This document shows positions 34,853-47,221 of a stretch of 64,000 nt of DNA, piece after piece. The first letter of the stretch is position 1. Each line of letters begins with the position of its first letter. Below the pieces are notes generated by a model. That model ran no database searches. It was not told where the DNA came from and saw only the letters and a list, made by a program, of their open reading frames with translations. The translations under genes and the position numbers were made by a program. Where the stretch lies: contig OY756139.1 in the NCBI GenBank assembly GCA_963576785.1, forward strand, positions 868,001 through 932,000, in the 5' to 3' direction. The DNA is from Chlorophyllum brunneum (lineage: Eukaryota > Basidiomycota > Agaricomycetes > Agaricales > Agaricaceae).

Positions 34853-37609
34853 ATGTTCTTCGGTCTTCCTCTCGGTATCGTCGTCACTCCTCTCCCCGAC
34901 GCCCTCTTTCAGGAGCTCGGAGCTGCTTGCAGAGGTCCCGTCTATCTCAGAAGCGATCCCAGGCACGCCGCTTATTATCCGGATTATCGTGATTCCTCAT
35001 TGCTCACGCAATACCCTCACAGCTTCCTTGACTATTCCACCATTTTCAACGGTAATGTAGTTACTGCAGCCAAGGCTGTCGTTTGTCCCCTCGACGCAGA
35101 GGATGTCAGCAAGTACGTTGCACCGTTAATAACCACTGTACCCAAATTGGCACAGCGCTAATTCTGAACTATCCCAGGGTCATTTTATTTTGCAACAACC
35201 ACTCCCTCTCACTCTCCGTCAAAGCTGGTGGGTACGGAACCGGCGGATGGGCCATCGGCGGAGACATCATCCTCGACCTTAGTAAACTCGTCGAGGTTGA
35301 TCTTGAGACACCACAGGAGGATGGATCTTTCACCAGTCTTAAAGACGTAGCTGCCGCCAACAGCAAAGGGAAACACGCCGTTGGCACCTCCACTAACAGT
35401 ACTGGGAAGCGTCGTCGTGAGGAGGATGCTGAATTAAGGCATTATGACAATGCTTCAAGGCGTGTTGCCGACTTTTTGCGCGGTCCCGAGTTTCCATCCT
35501 TGTCGTCATCCTCGTCGGATAATGCTCCCCCACCAAGTATCAGGAGACGCCTTGATCCGCAAGTGCTTTCTGCTTCTTCTTCCGCATTGTCTTCAGCTGG
35601 GGACAAAACACCTAGTTTGTTGGCTGACTCGGCTAGCCCGATCACGTCTACGAATGCTTGGTCTTCGCCCTCTACCATGGCCACGTCTGCATCCCCCTCT
35701 CCAGGACCCAGCGGCGACCAATATATCGCTTCCCAGGACCTTCCTAAGCCAACGTCCACTCGCAGCGATGCAGACCCGTTTGGATACTTGGATGCTCCCA
35801 CGAATTTCCCATCTGTCTTACCCCCGAGCACCGTCCAATCGTTCTCTAACCCGCATGCTATGCTGAATATCTGGGGCACCACCAGTTCAAATCCACTTAT
35901 CACGGACTCGCCTAGTGCTTTTGCCCAGATGAACATACTCTCTCAGATTGAGCCGCCTTATCCTCATGTCTACGTTACCTTCGGGGCTGGTATGCGTCAA
36001 AAAGAAATTGATACGTACACGGCAAAGAATCCCATTGAGGTTAGGGCACCCCCAGGGTCTGGTGCTGGTGTTATCCCATACCATGTCCCTTTGTGAGTTC
36101 CCTTCGGTTTCTGTCACTTGCGATATGAAGTTTAACAGAGTCACTTCTAGTGCTGCCCACCCAGTAGGATCTTCCATCATGCTCCTCGGAGGCTTCGGCT
36201 TTCTGAGCCGCTTGCATGGTCTCAGCATTGACAACCTGGTTGAGGTCGAGATGGTCCTCGCTGATGGACGGATTGTCATAGTCAATGAGAATGAACACCC
36301 AGGTTTGTGGCCGTTGTCTATGGTTTCGGAATTGCTAACCGGATTCAAGATCTGTGGTGGGCAGTTCGAGGCGGTGGCACTGCCCTTGGAGTTGCCACTC
36401 GTTACAAGGCCAAGGCGTTCCCTGTCCCTGTCGTATTCGCAGGCAACTTAATTTAGTATGCCACCACTCCCTATCCCCGACGGTTCTTTCATACTAAACG
36501 CATTCTACCAGCCGCTTCAACTTGGCGACAGCACCGTCTTTGATCAAACACTTCCGTGACTGCGTCAAAGGCGCTCCGCGTGAACTTTATGCAAACGTCC
36601 TCTTGACAGCCGGTCCGGCTGGCAAGGATTCTTTGGTGGTGGTGCAAATGTGTTACATTGGGTCCAGGGAGAAGGGACAAGAATACCTAGCCGCAATCTC
36701 ATCTTGGGATGGAGAGAAGTGTTTACTGAATGAAGTTGATGAGAAGAGTTTCTTACACCAGCAGGACAGCGTTGCGCAAGTTTTGAGGGGAAAAGGTTCG
36801 TCCGTCATATAACCATCACTCGTACTATTTTAGGAACTGACAGACGGGGACCTAGCTGGAAGACAATGGTTCATACGATCTTCGCTGATCTCTTCCCTCC
36901 CGGATGATATTATCAACGAAACGGTCATGCAGTTCTCGGAGACGCCTGTTGGTTGTAGTGCGTCGCTCAGTTGGGCCAGGTCTGGGTTTCGCCGGCGGCT
37001 CACCTCCCTCTCTTTAGCTTGGCTGTTTGAACTCGCGGGAGGTGCTATCCCGGACTACGAAGACACATGTGTGCCCAAGACACAACGTGAAGCTGCATTC
37101 ACGATTGCGGCATTACACCAATGGGAGATGGAGATAGATGACGACAGATGTATTGAGTCCGCTGAGGAGGTTAGTTCTCCACCTTACTGCTTACTCCAAA
37201 AATCGACGTAACATTGATTTATTGCTCTCAGTGGATAGCGGACACGCTTGAGCCAGTGCATGTTGGTGGTCCGTTGCCCAGCGTACGTTATTTTTGTTCC
37301 AATTCATTTCCTTTCTCCGTTACGTCACGAGTGCCTGTAATAGCGCCCCTTGACTCTCTTTCCCCACCCTTTTTCCCGCTTTCTTGGTCGGCACCGCGCT
37401 GACGGGCTCTCATCCAGTTTCTTGGACGTCACGAGCCTCCCGCACGTGTCAAGGCTTGTTTTGGTGACAGCTGGAAGAGGTTGTGTGAGATCAAGAATGA
37501 GTACGATCCCATGAATTCATTCAGGAACTCATTCTGGCCTCTGAACGAGGCGGGTGAAGACGTCGATTCCTTTAGCCGTGAGCCACACACACCACAGCAT
37601 TTCGACTAG
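34853..37609 (+). CDS. FAD-linked oxidoreductase (BBE type) with a long Ser/Pro-rich insertion
   Basis: FAD-binding oxidoreductase of the vanillyl-alcohol-oxidase/berberine-bridge superfamily. Exon 1 encodes LPDALFQELGAACRGPVYL and FNGNVVTAAKAVVCPLDAED; exon 2 gives the FAD-binding VKAGGYGTGGWAIGGDIILDLSKL. Instead of continuing directly to the expected VYVTFGAGMRQKE, the frame runs through about 200 residues of Ser/Pro/Ala-rich sequence. Then come HPVGSSIMLLGGFGFLSRLHG, VEMVLADGRIVIVNENEHP, the substrate-domain exons and a C-terminal BBE segment with VKACFGDSWKRLCEIKNEYD and MNSFRNSFWPLNEA. The motif GGYG replaces the GGH that would carry an 8-alpha-histidyl FAD bond, so that covalent link is probably absent. 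No signal peptide is obvious, suggesting an intracellular enzyme. Stop at 37607-37609. The substrate is unknown. Confidence 0.8.
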
Positions 37610-38760
37610 GGTGGCTTTGGCTAACAGGCTGACTGACGTTTATGTTTTCTCCATTGCTTTCGGTGCGTACTGAGTCTAGTGTTTCTTGGTGGATTTGGCA
37701 GACATCTACAATCGCTTCGGTCCGTATCTACGTGGCTCGCCACATGCTATTCGATTTTTTTTCTAAGTGTATACTAGTTTGTGAATGTAACCACATATAC
37801 AACCCATCGGCGGCAGACTTGGCAAACTCCATTAACGTTAGGTCTCCCCCATGAATGCCGCCAATGAGACTGCGATCCTTGTTTCCCCTGGGAGCATTAA
37901 TTTAATGCGGCTCTTGCTCTCTTCGGCTCTCCAACTACTCGAACCCGGTACCACTCACGCGCCAGCGATAATATCGGGCCAAACCACGCTGCTTGTGGTT
38001 TGTATTTCATAATTATATCGTACGCATGCTCCCCAGAAGATGCATTCGTGGGGCTCAGACGTTTCAAGTCGCTGTAAGGAGGCGAGAGAGTTACAAAAGG
38101 AATAATATTCGACAGTATTAAGAAGGCGGTCAACGTTGTCGGAAGATGAATGTATAGGGCAAACACGAGGAGGCAACGAGTTAGGTGTGTTACTCAGGGG
38201 TAGACTTCGGAGGGAGGCATAGGTCAAAAACGTGTGGCAGCATCAGGGGTTTCTTCGTATTATATAGCATATCAGTTTTAAATGAATCTGATTCCCTTTC
38301 CTACACCAAAAAGGATAGAGCTTTCAATATTCAACAAGAAAGAGTGAAATAATTACTACCGTTACAATACAATAATGTTGGCCAAAGAAAAATCCACCCA
38401 GCCATCCAATCATCCGAGAAATTGATGCAATGGGTAGCGGTGATATAATGAAGGCGGATATCATGAGAAAGGGAAGATGGGGAGAACGGTATAGCTTGGG
38501 ATGGTAATGAACCATAGAGTCATCCATGAAGCAAGTATAAAGGCATGAAGATGAAAGAAAAAAAAAAAACCAAGAAAAGGTCAAGCAAGAGCAGCGCCCC
38601 AGAAGGGGGGTATGACGTCAACCCATACAGTAAGCGCCCTCTCGCAGCAATAGGGTCGCACATTGACAGAATCCGGAAAACAAAAGGACCATCCAGAACA
38701 AGAAATTCCCCAAACAATAACTGCTCAGCTCTCTCTCTCACATACCATCACCAACCACAC
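37610..38760. other. Convergent intergenic region, no gene recognised
   Basis: About 1.15 kb between the 3' ends of the FAD oxidoreductase and the RhoGEF gene. Only short frames, no family match and no splice-linked chain. A run of nine A lies near 38560. Confidence 0.35.
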
Positions 38761-41700
38761 TCAATCCTCTATACTCGCAACAGGCTCCAAAAAACTCGCC
38801 AAAGCCCATCCAACACTTCCATCCCTCGCTCTACAAAGCAACAAACAATCCTCACCCTCATCCACAATCAGTGGTAAATTCGGATGCAAACTTGGATGTC
38901 CTGCTTCTTGCAATACACCATACAACTCTTGTTCCTTCAACGTAAAGAATGGGAAGGAGAAATATGATAAGGGCACCGAACCTGTCATGGGCGGTTTGCA
39001 AGGATGAATGACTTGACAAGTGTATTTTGCGGGTTTGAGTGCCCAAGAATCTCGTGGAGAAGGTGTGTGCGGGAGTTGTTGTTGGGATGATGTTCCAAGG
39101 TCTCCGTGACCGTCGCGGTTGTTGTTATTGGTGAAGAAGGTGGTTATGGATTTGATTGATCCAGAGCGTTTACGGGAGGATGGTTTCTCTTTCTCTTTCT
39201 TGCGCTCTTCCTCTCGCGACTTGGAGGAATGCGTACTATGTTCCGAATATCTGTTCCTCTCTTCCTCCTCTCTCTCCTTCCCAACACTCCTCTGGCGACT
39301 GCGACTCTGGCTCGGTCGCGAATGCGTTGTGTCTCGCTTTGCAACAGCAGGGGGGCTATCGTCTCTCCTTCCCCTCTCTCTCGGGGGACGAGGTTCATAC
39401 TCCTCCCTCTCATATTCTCCGTCTTCTTGCGCGGAAATCTGATAAAACAACTCGCTATCCTCTTCCGCATACTCCGACCACTCCCCTGCACCCCTCCTCG
39501 TTGGATCGTGCTGGTGCTGTGACTGACCACCCTGAGACCTGGGCCGAGACTGAGATTGGGGATGATAAGGCAATGGCATACTCTTCGTCCTGGGTAAGCC
39601 TCCATGCTTATACTGGTACTGATATGCCTGGGTATGTCCTGAGCCACTATCATTGCTGGTGTCACCACCACCCCTCGCTGTATAACCACCAAACTCGCGT
39701 TCACGTTCACGCTCTCTTATCTTCTCCTGCTCACGCGCCATCATGATTTCATATTCCCTCAGATCCTCAGGAGCAGGCTCGACTCCACCCATTGTCCGTC
39801 GTCTTTGTGGGTGTGGAGGATGAGGTGGCGGGTGTCGTGGAGGCCGACCACCACCACTACCACCTGCCTGAGCTTGACCTGATACATAAGCCGGAGACTG
39901 GGAGGGTTGCTTAGGTGAGGGTGTCGGCGAAACGTGCGCCGTATGTGGGCTCCTCGCAGTAGTAGCCTTACTCAACAAACTCTCGTTACTCTCCTTCTTC
40001 CGCAAACTCTTCTTCCCACCACCGCCTCCTGCACCTCCACCACTGCCAAATCCAATACTAGGCATATACGATCCACTCCCGAAACTCGATACGTCGGAAC
40101 TTCCTCTGCCCCGTGTCTGTCCTGGTAAGTCACCCTTATGACCTAATTTTGATGAGGGAGGACCTGGAGGAGCGATGAATGCACCTGCAGCGACATAGGT
40201 GACAGACTCGAGTGCGCCAAGTAGGGATATGGCATTTGCGGCCTGCGCTGATGATATTCTCTTATAGTCTTTCTCCTTATCCCTGTCTTTGTCTCTTGCC
40301 CGATCACCACTACTACGTTCGCTACGATCATGGCTCACACCACCAAGGCCTGCAAAGTATCCACCGGAGAGGGAACTAGTAAAAGACGTGGCAAAGGAGT
40401 TGGGAGAGTTTGGTGGATCGGAAAGAGTAGAGGAGTGGATTGTGGATGTTGGTGGTGAGGAAGGTGAACCGGGAGGGTGGACAGGTGGTGGACGGTGATA
40501 GTGATGATGGTGGTAATGGTGGTGGAAGTGGTGGTCTGGAGTGTAGGTGTGTTGTGATTCGGAGATGGAGGAATTAGATGATGGTTGGTGATGTGCAAAG
40601 GCTTGAAGGTGATGTTGTGTGTAGAATTCTGCGTCTGCTTCTGGATCATCTCTCTCCATCTCCCGTTCAGGTTCCGTGTCTCTCTCCCGTTCTCGATCCC
40701 CTTCCCTTTCTCTCTCTCGATGATGGTATTCTCGTTCGCGCTCACGTTCCGGATGGCGCGAGAGCGAGGTGACAAGCTTGGAGGAGAACCTGACATCTTG
40801 CATAATTTGGATTGAAGCTACGACCTCATCAACCTCATTCCACCTAGCGAACCAGACACTCGAAGTTTCATCGTTCGTGACATTCAACTCTTCCTCCAAC
40901 CTCAGCATTTCCCACAACAACAACCATTGTTCTCTGACTTTTGACCAAAACTCAGCCTGGATACCTGTTAGGCGTTGAATGAAGATGTATAAGCCTCGAT
41001 TGAGGAGGGTGATGTATGTAGGAAGTTCTGCTGCGAGCTGACCTCGGAGGGCGAGGTAGTTTGTGGATGCGGAGAGAAGTGAGGGGGGTGGACGATTTTT
41101 TGCGGAGACGTTCATGTTCATGAGGTGATAGTGATAGGGCTCTTGTTCGTTCATGGAGGCGAGGAGTTTGAGGGGTTGGGTCATTGTGGTGAGCAGGTGA
41201 GCGAGTTCCTTGAGTACACGCTCATTGATGACGGCTTCGAGATCGACGCAAAGAGGCATGAGTTGGTGTTCGACGACGGTAAGGAAGGCATCAAAGGCTT
41301 CAGAGCCCTGATCTTGGTATAGACCTATTACTTTGGCAAAGCCAAGTGCCCATGTTCGTAAACTGGCGACGACATTTCTGGTCATGCGCGCCCACTCGAC
41401 GATGTGTTTTGCAAACTTTTGAGCAAAGAGCTCGATTGCTTTGAGTTCTTTTTCAAGGCGTTCGACGAGGATAGCTTCTCCGGGAGTCTTGTCGTCTTTT
41501 GAACTCGCGTTAGTCTTTGTTGATGGACCACTGACACGGAGGGATTTCATTTTTGTCAAGTTGACAGAGGCAGAGACGGTAACGCCGACGGGTTTCTTTT
41601 TGGCGGTGAGGACGTCACGGATGACCTCTGCTCTACGACGACCTTCATTGACGTTGCGTGCGACTTCTTCCATCTGCTTGCGGGCCTCGCGGAGATTGTG

Positions 41701-42497
41701 AATGTCGGGGTGGGTGTCGGGGGTCTCATCGATGATGGCGGTGAGGAGGAGGGGATACTTGAGGAGACGCTGGACAGGCTTGATGAGAAGGGAAGAGAGA
41801 TCCCACGCATGGGAGAGTGAAGAGGCAATGGACTGGGTATGAGAGAGATAGTTTTGGATGGCTTGGGTCTGGGGGAGTTGGTGGAGGTGTGTGAGTGCGG
41901 TGGGGTGGCGCGTGATATACTGTTTGTATGGACGTTCGAGCTCGGGTATCTGGAGGCACATGTATCAGTGATAGATTGGATACACAGATGGGGGTAGAGA
42001 CAGACGGTGGAGAGGAAGAGAGCGCCGACACGGTCGTCGCCTTTGCCGCCCTCGAGCAGGTCGCCGAGAGCGTCTTCGAGAGCCTGGCAGAACAGCTCCG
42101 AGAATACGGCGATTTCGGCGATATTGCCAAAGATGATCTTGACATCGTCGTGGGACATTGGGGGGCCGAGGTCTGCAGCAGAGGAACGGGCAGAGGAAGA
42201 GCGGGATGAGGTTGGGGTGGAGAGGTTGTCGGGGGGGACGGTGTGGCCTTTGTGGTGGGGTGTGAGGCGGGGCGTAGGGAGGCGGGGAGAGCACGTACCG
42301 AGAGCGAGAGGGATGTGGACTTGGCGGATGAGAGCGAGGTCCGAGGCATAGGCGTGTTCCGAGGAGAGGAGTTCGTGGAGGGCGTGCTGACGCTTGGTGA
42401 GGGCAGGGGGCAGTGGCAGAGGCTTGGTGGGCATGTGGTGGGTGTCGGGGGAGGGACGGGGTCTGAGGGGCGAACGGGCAGGGATGGCAGGAGGCAT
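38761..42497 (-). CDS. RhoGEF of DH-BAR-SH3 layout (Tuba/DNMBP-like)
   Basis: Guanine-nucleotide exchange factor for a Rho-family GTPase, probably Cdc42. Two exons: 42497-42006 and 41949-38761 with a 56-nt intron that uses GTCTGT as donor. The DH domain starts with KRQHALHELLSSEHAYASDL, continues through VKIIFGNIAEIAVFSELFC and GALFL/IPELERPYKQYI, and contains the catalytic SLLIKPVQRLLKYPLLLTAI. After it the helical region NLREARKQMEEVARNVNEGR onward up to about residue 480 reads as a BAR-like dimer domain. Then about 450 residues are disordered, with Arg/Glu repeats, a His-rich run and Ser/Gly stretches. The C-terminus is an SH3-type domain with FSFPFFTLKEQELYGVLQEA, GEDCLLLCRARDGSVGWALA and SFLEPV. 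DH-BAR-SH3 order matches animal Tuba. The start codon is 67 bp from the PMR1 stop. Confidence 0.85.
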
Positions 42498-42564
42498 GCG
42501 GTGCTGGGTGCACGCCTGCCTCAGCCGTCTATTATCCGGAATATCTTCACAGGCCTATTATGTA

Positions 42565-45500
42565 CTACACAACCTCTCCTCCTAGGTAATTCCCTCTCTC
42601 CTCCCGACTCCGCTCCCACCCTCGCCGCACCTCGTGCAGTCCAAAGCTACTCCCCGCAAGCACCACAATCACCCCCATGTCCCGTCTCCCCAGCGCCGCT
42701 GTCTGGAACACCGTCTGCATGAATGGCACATACACCAGCGCAAGCTGTGTCAATGCTGATACCGACACCGTCGCAACCAACATCTTGTTCTGCAACAGCC
42801 CGCAGCCCAGTCCCCGATTCTGCACCGCAGACACCAGGTCAAGAAACACAAAACTTGTAAATGTCTGCAAAAAACCTCAGTTCCAAATAGAGCACAAGTG
42901 CCTGGCTGCGGCCCCTGATCTGCTTACCATCGTTTGTTCCCGTCGTGACACATCGTCATCCTCCAACCCAAACGCGTACACAAACAGCGTCCCCAGCACA
43001 ATCATCGACGCGCTGAACACCACCCGGTACAGCAATCTCCGCGTAATAATGGGTGCATTCTTCTTCCGTGGCGGCCGACGCATCACCGCTGGATCAACCG
43101 GGTCCACACCCAAACTCTGACTAGGCGGTCCTAGAACGCACATTAGCACCCTCATCCCTGTCATCCACTCGTGTACATACCATCCATTAAAATATTGATA
43201 AATAAAATCTGCATCGCATTCAGCGGATTATCCAAGCCCAACATCGTGCTCAGCGTGATCAACGTCAACGCCGCCGCCGCCGTGCTGAGCTGGAACGACA
43301 AAAAGTTTTGTATATTGTGAAATATAGATTTCCCTGTCCCATTTCTTTTCAGCACACCATCAAACACTACAAAACCTAAATCTCTTACCTTCCTCCACAG
43401 CCGGCAAAATCGTACTAAAATTATCATCCACCAAAATCGCATCTGCCGCCTCTTTGGCTACATCCGTCCCACTCCTTCCCATCGACAACCCAATATCTGC
43501 CATCTTCAATGCAGGCGCATCATTCACCCCATCCCCCGTCATAGCCACCACATCCCCTCTACTCTGGAAAGCCTCCACAATCCTCATCTTATGTTTCGGC
43601 GTCGTCCGCGCAAATACACTCACACCCCCTACAACCTCTTTCAGCTGTGCCTTGGTCAACTGATCAATAGCTTTCCCCGTCAACACCCCGCTGTATCGCT
43701 GTACCTCTTCCCCTTCAGAGGTAGACCCAATCGAACGACCAACCCGTAAACCTAGGTCCTTTGCAATAGCAAGCGCCGTATGTTCTGCATCCCCTGTGAT
43801 CATCACAACATGAACACCACCAGCCTGCAACAATCCAATTGAATCCCCAACGCCCTTCCTCGGTGGGTCAAACATCGCTGCAAATCCCACAAACACCAAA
43901 TTATCCTTTTCCCCTCCGCCCACCGTATATCCAGGAGCAGGCGATGCTGCTCTAGATGGCGACCCACTCGACCCAGCTGTGCTTCCACCATTTGAAGAAT
44001 CAACGTTTCCGTATCCATACGCCATAGCGATCACTCGCAACCCACGAGAAGCCGTACTCTGCGCCTTGGTCATGATAGCCTTTCGCGTGTGCCCATCCAG
44101 ACCTGGTGTAGATTCTTCGTTCACGTAGTAGAATTTACACCTCTCCAGGATAACCTCGATTGACCCTTTGATGTAATACATCTCCCTCGACGCCGAGTTC
44201 ATGGGTGTCACTTTATCCGATGTAATTAGCCAGTCCGTATGAATTCCGCTAACCGCCATGTATTTTTGTTCCGAGCTGAACGGTTTCTCCGATAACCTTT
44301 TGAAATTCTTTTTTCATGTTCAATTTCCAATTCTATCGTTCCTGAACAACGGGGAAAAAACTCACTGCGCGTCGATCGGCTACACCCACAATGTCCAACA
44401 CGTTCAGCAAAGCAACATCCGTACTTTGCCCAACAAAAACACCATCCTCATTTCTCTCCATTAGCGCATTGTTGCAAAATGCTCCAATCTCTAGCGTTTT
44501 CTTCATCGCAAGAGAGATCGTCCCATTGTAAGGTGTTGCAGACGTAGGGTCGAGATAGATCGTTTCATCCACCGCATAAGCCTCTGTTACCGTTTGTTCA
44601 TTCTTCGTCAGAGTACCTGTGCGACAAGCAAGTCAGTGAGAGAAAGGGCGAATCAAAAAGATCTACCTGTCTTGTCAGAACAAATTACAGACACAGATCC
44701 CAATGCCTCAACCGAATGCAATTTTTTCACAATCGCCTTCCTCTTTGACATCCTCAACACCCCCAACGCTAGCGTAACAGTAGTAACAATCGGCAACCCT
44801 TCAGGTATAGCGGCCACAGCCAACGAAACTACCCACGGTTTGATCAGAAGGGAAGAGAAGCCAAGAATCAAACGGCTTAACGTACCACCAATCGTAAACA
44901 TGTCCAACCACGACCGTTGCTGTAATACCCCGATCAGACAGATTACGCCAATCACACCGAATGACAGTAATGAGAGCTTCTTGGCGAGTTCGTCCATGCT
45001 TAGTTGAAGTGGAGTTCGACGTTCTTCGACCTAATAGTCCTTGAGTGCCAAGACTTTAAACTAGAGGTTGTAAGGGACGAACTTCTTGCATCATGGAAAA
45101 TATAACTCCGAACTCTGTTTCTTCTCCCGTAGCAATTACGATCCCCGAGCCACGACCTATGACAACTCCGTCAGCTGCTTCCAGTTCAATGAGCAATCAA
45201 GTTTACGCATACCATTACGAACCAGTGTACCCATATACCCAACACAGTTCCTGTCAGCAAGTGCAACTGGTTCCCCAGGTTGCCCGCCCACGCCACCACT
45301 ATTTACATATGCACAAGCGTCCGAAGACTTCCTTCGTGCAGTTGTCTCTCCCGTCAAACTGCTTTCATCAATCTCAAGGTCCACAGCGTCATTAATCCGG
45401 ATATCAGCAGGTATACGATCGCCGGTCGAGAATGTCACCAAATCCCCCGGGACGAGTTCGTTTGCTAGAACATGAATCGTTTCGTTTTCTCTGTGATTTT

Positions 45501-46509
45501 GATGTTTTAGTGTGGGAAGAAGAATGAGAGGATGATTGGTCGGGGGAGAAAAAAAAAGTTGGATTGGAAGACTCACCGAACGACGTGACAGTGGTGTGGA
45601 ACCAATTTGTTCAATGCTTCTAGACTCTTTTCTGACCTCCGCTCTTGCACGAAACCAACTGGACAGCCAAAAGAATTCCCCATTAGTCCTACATTCGGTC
45701 TTGCCAAGTCCCGATCAAACGTACCAGTCAAGACAATGAGCACAGCGACCGTAATGCTCACGGCGTCATCTACGTTACCCATGATAGCGCTCACAGTTGC
45801 ACTTCCACACAGTAATAGAATAAGCGGACTTTCGTATATCGTTTTGAGGAATTTGAGAATCAGAGGCTCGGGCGTCGCAACAGAAAATTCATTATAACCA
45901 TGTTGTTCTCGTAGGTGGGGTATGTCCGAGTGTAGTAGTCCAGATGTTCCATTAGTCCGATAGTAAGCCACTGTGTCCTAAGAAATTTCCAGTATTAATA
46001 CGTCGAATATATCATAAACAAAACAGGAAACATACCTCGACAGAATAATGTGCAAACTTGGCAGAAGTTGTATCTTTCTTCTCCTCCTTCTGTAGTCCTG
46101 CCGCTGGTTGGGGTCGTGCAGTCGGAAGCCCATCCTCAATACTGCTCCCCGCATCCGGCTGGCCCGTAATTGTCAAAATTGCTTGTTTCCATAGACTCGT
46201 AGCTTCAGCAGCGAACTGCCCAGGTGAAGTCAATGCGGCACCGTCAGAGTGATGTCTCCTCAGGGTTGTACTATAAGCGAAATGAGATTCGGCATCCGGG
46301 GTAGGTCTCAGTCGAGCATTTGTATCTCCAGAAAGTAAGGGGAAATATGCCGATGCTGGAGGCGACGGTGTACGAGGGTTTCTGGGGTTTACAGGACCTG
46401 CACCAGCGTTTGTGGTGGGCGGCTGTGGGCGGTAGTAGGCGCTTGACGAGCCTACGGGGGAGGTTATAGGGATGGTTGTGAGGTTGCGCTTTTTGCGTTC
46501 ATAGCCCAT
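42565..46509 (-). CDS. PMR1: Golgi Ca2+/Mn2+ P-type ATPase (SPCA)
   Basis: P2A ATPase of the secretory-pathway type that loads Ca2+ and Mn2+ into the Golgi. The start [18 protein letters not shown] at 46509 precedes a long disordered N-tail. Then come [22 protein letters not shown]1-2, [20 protein letters not shown] and [10 protein letters not shown] (actuator loop), [20 protein letters not shown] (TM4 with PEGL), [11 protein letters not shown] with the phosphorylated Asp, [17 protein letters not shown], and [22 protein letters not shown]5-6 read [20 protein letters not shown] and [18 protein letters not shown] (the Asp-Gly-Pro motif is assembled across an intron), followed by [20 protein letters not shown] and TM7-10 ending at 42565. 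The lack of a second high-affinity site (TM5) fits SPCA rather than SERCA. About eleven introns. Confidence 0.92.
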
Positions 46510-47221
46510 GCCAGCTGGGTTGGTGGTGAGGAGAAGATGGCGGCTATGTTTTTGACCTGATGATGGTATTGCACAGACACGTTCGAATGTTTGTTATTGC
46601 CTTCACGACCAAATATGCCAGGTGCGGATGACCCCCAGCTGGCTCCTCCCGTTCGCCGAGCCTTCGACCATCGGTCGCCTCTTTCTGACTGTTTATACTC
46701 CTCGATCCATTCCATGCGATAGCATTTTATTTTCTTCCAGCGGTGTTTCCCCATGCATTCTTCCAATGACAAGAACCATCGTGCTATCCCCGAAAGTCCA
46801 TCGACCTCTATGTAACCATCAACAGATTCACTTGGCACCCACACACTCATAATTATTACTGCGGGTATGTTCCCGACCCCCGATGATATTGGACCTTTCC
46901 AAATCCCAACCGGAAAATCGGGTCAGAGACGCTCGACTGGCCTCAAACGTAGTCTCCTAAAGCGGACGCATACGTAGTACGCCTTATACCCCTCAAACGG
47001 ACCTGCCTTCCGATTTTCTCTCCCCGGACCGATAGTCGGCCCGCTCAGATTCACTCGTCCACATGTGCATTCCTCATTCTCCAACGTCGAAGGGGTTGTA
47101 ATTTGACCGGCAAAATGCACGTATGCAGACAAGCTATAAGAGGGCCGTCCTTTGTCTCGTGAATCCATTTCTCAACCGATCCTCAAATCACCCTCTATTT
47201 CCTTGATCTTTGGGCATCGCG
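46510..47221. promoter_or_regulatory. Divergent promoter PMR1 / aldo-keto reductase, with a long upstream ORF
   Basis: About 710 bp between two divergent starts. On the minus strand an open frame of 128 codons (46850-46464) begins 341 bp upstream of the PMR1 ATG and runs 46 bp past it in another reading frame. Its first 50 codons look protein-like (SGIARWFLSLEECMGKHRW). It may be an upstream ORF, a separate small gene or chance. No clear TATA box found. Confidence 0.45.

Noticed and set aside
35442..35936. 164-codon minus-strand frame inside the FAD oxidoreductase
   Set aside because: Antisense of the Ser/Pro-rich insertion; open because of base composition.
39156..39746. 196-codon + strand frame opposite the RhoGEF exon
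   Set aside because: It is the antisense shadow of a low-complexity coding region, where stop codons are rare on the other strand.
40335..40796. 153-codon minus frame inside the RhoGEF exon
   Set aside because: Overlaps the long reading frame in another phase and encodes only simple repeats derived from the His-rich and Arg/Glu-rich linker.
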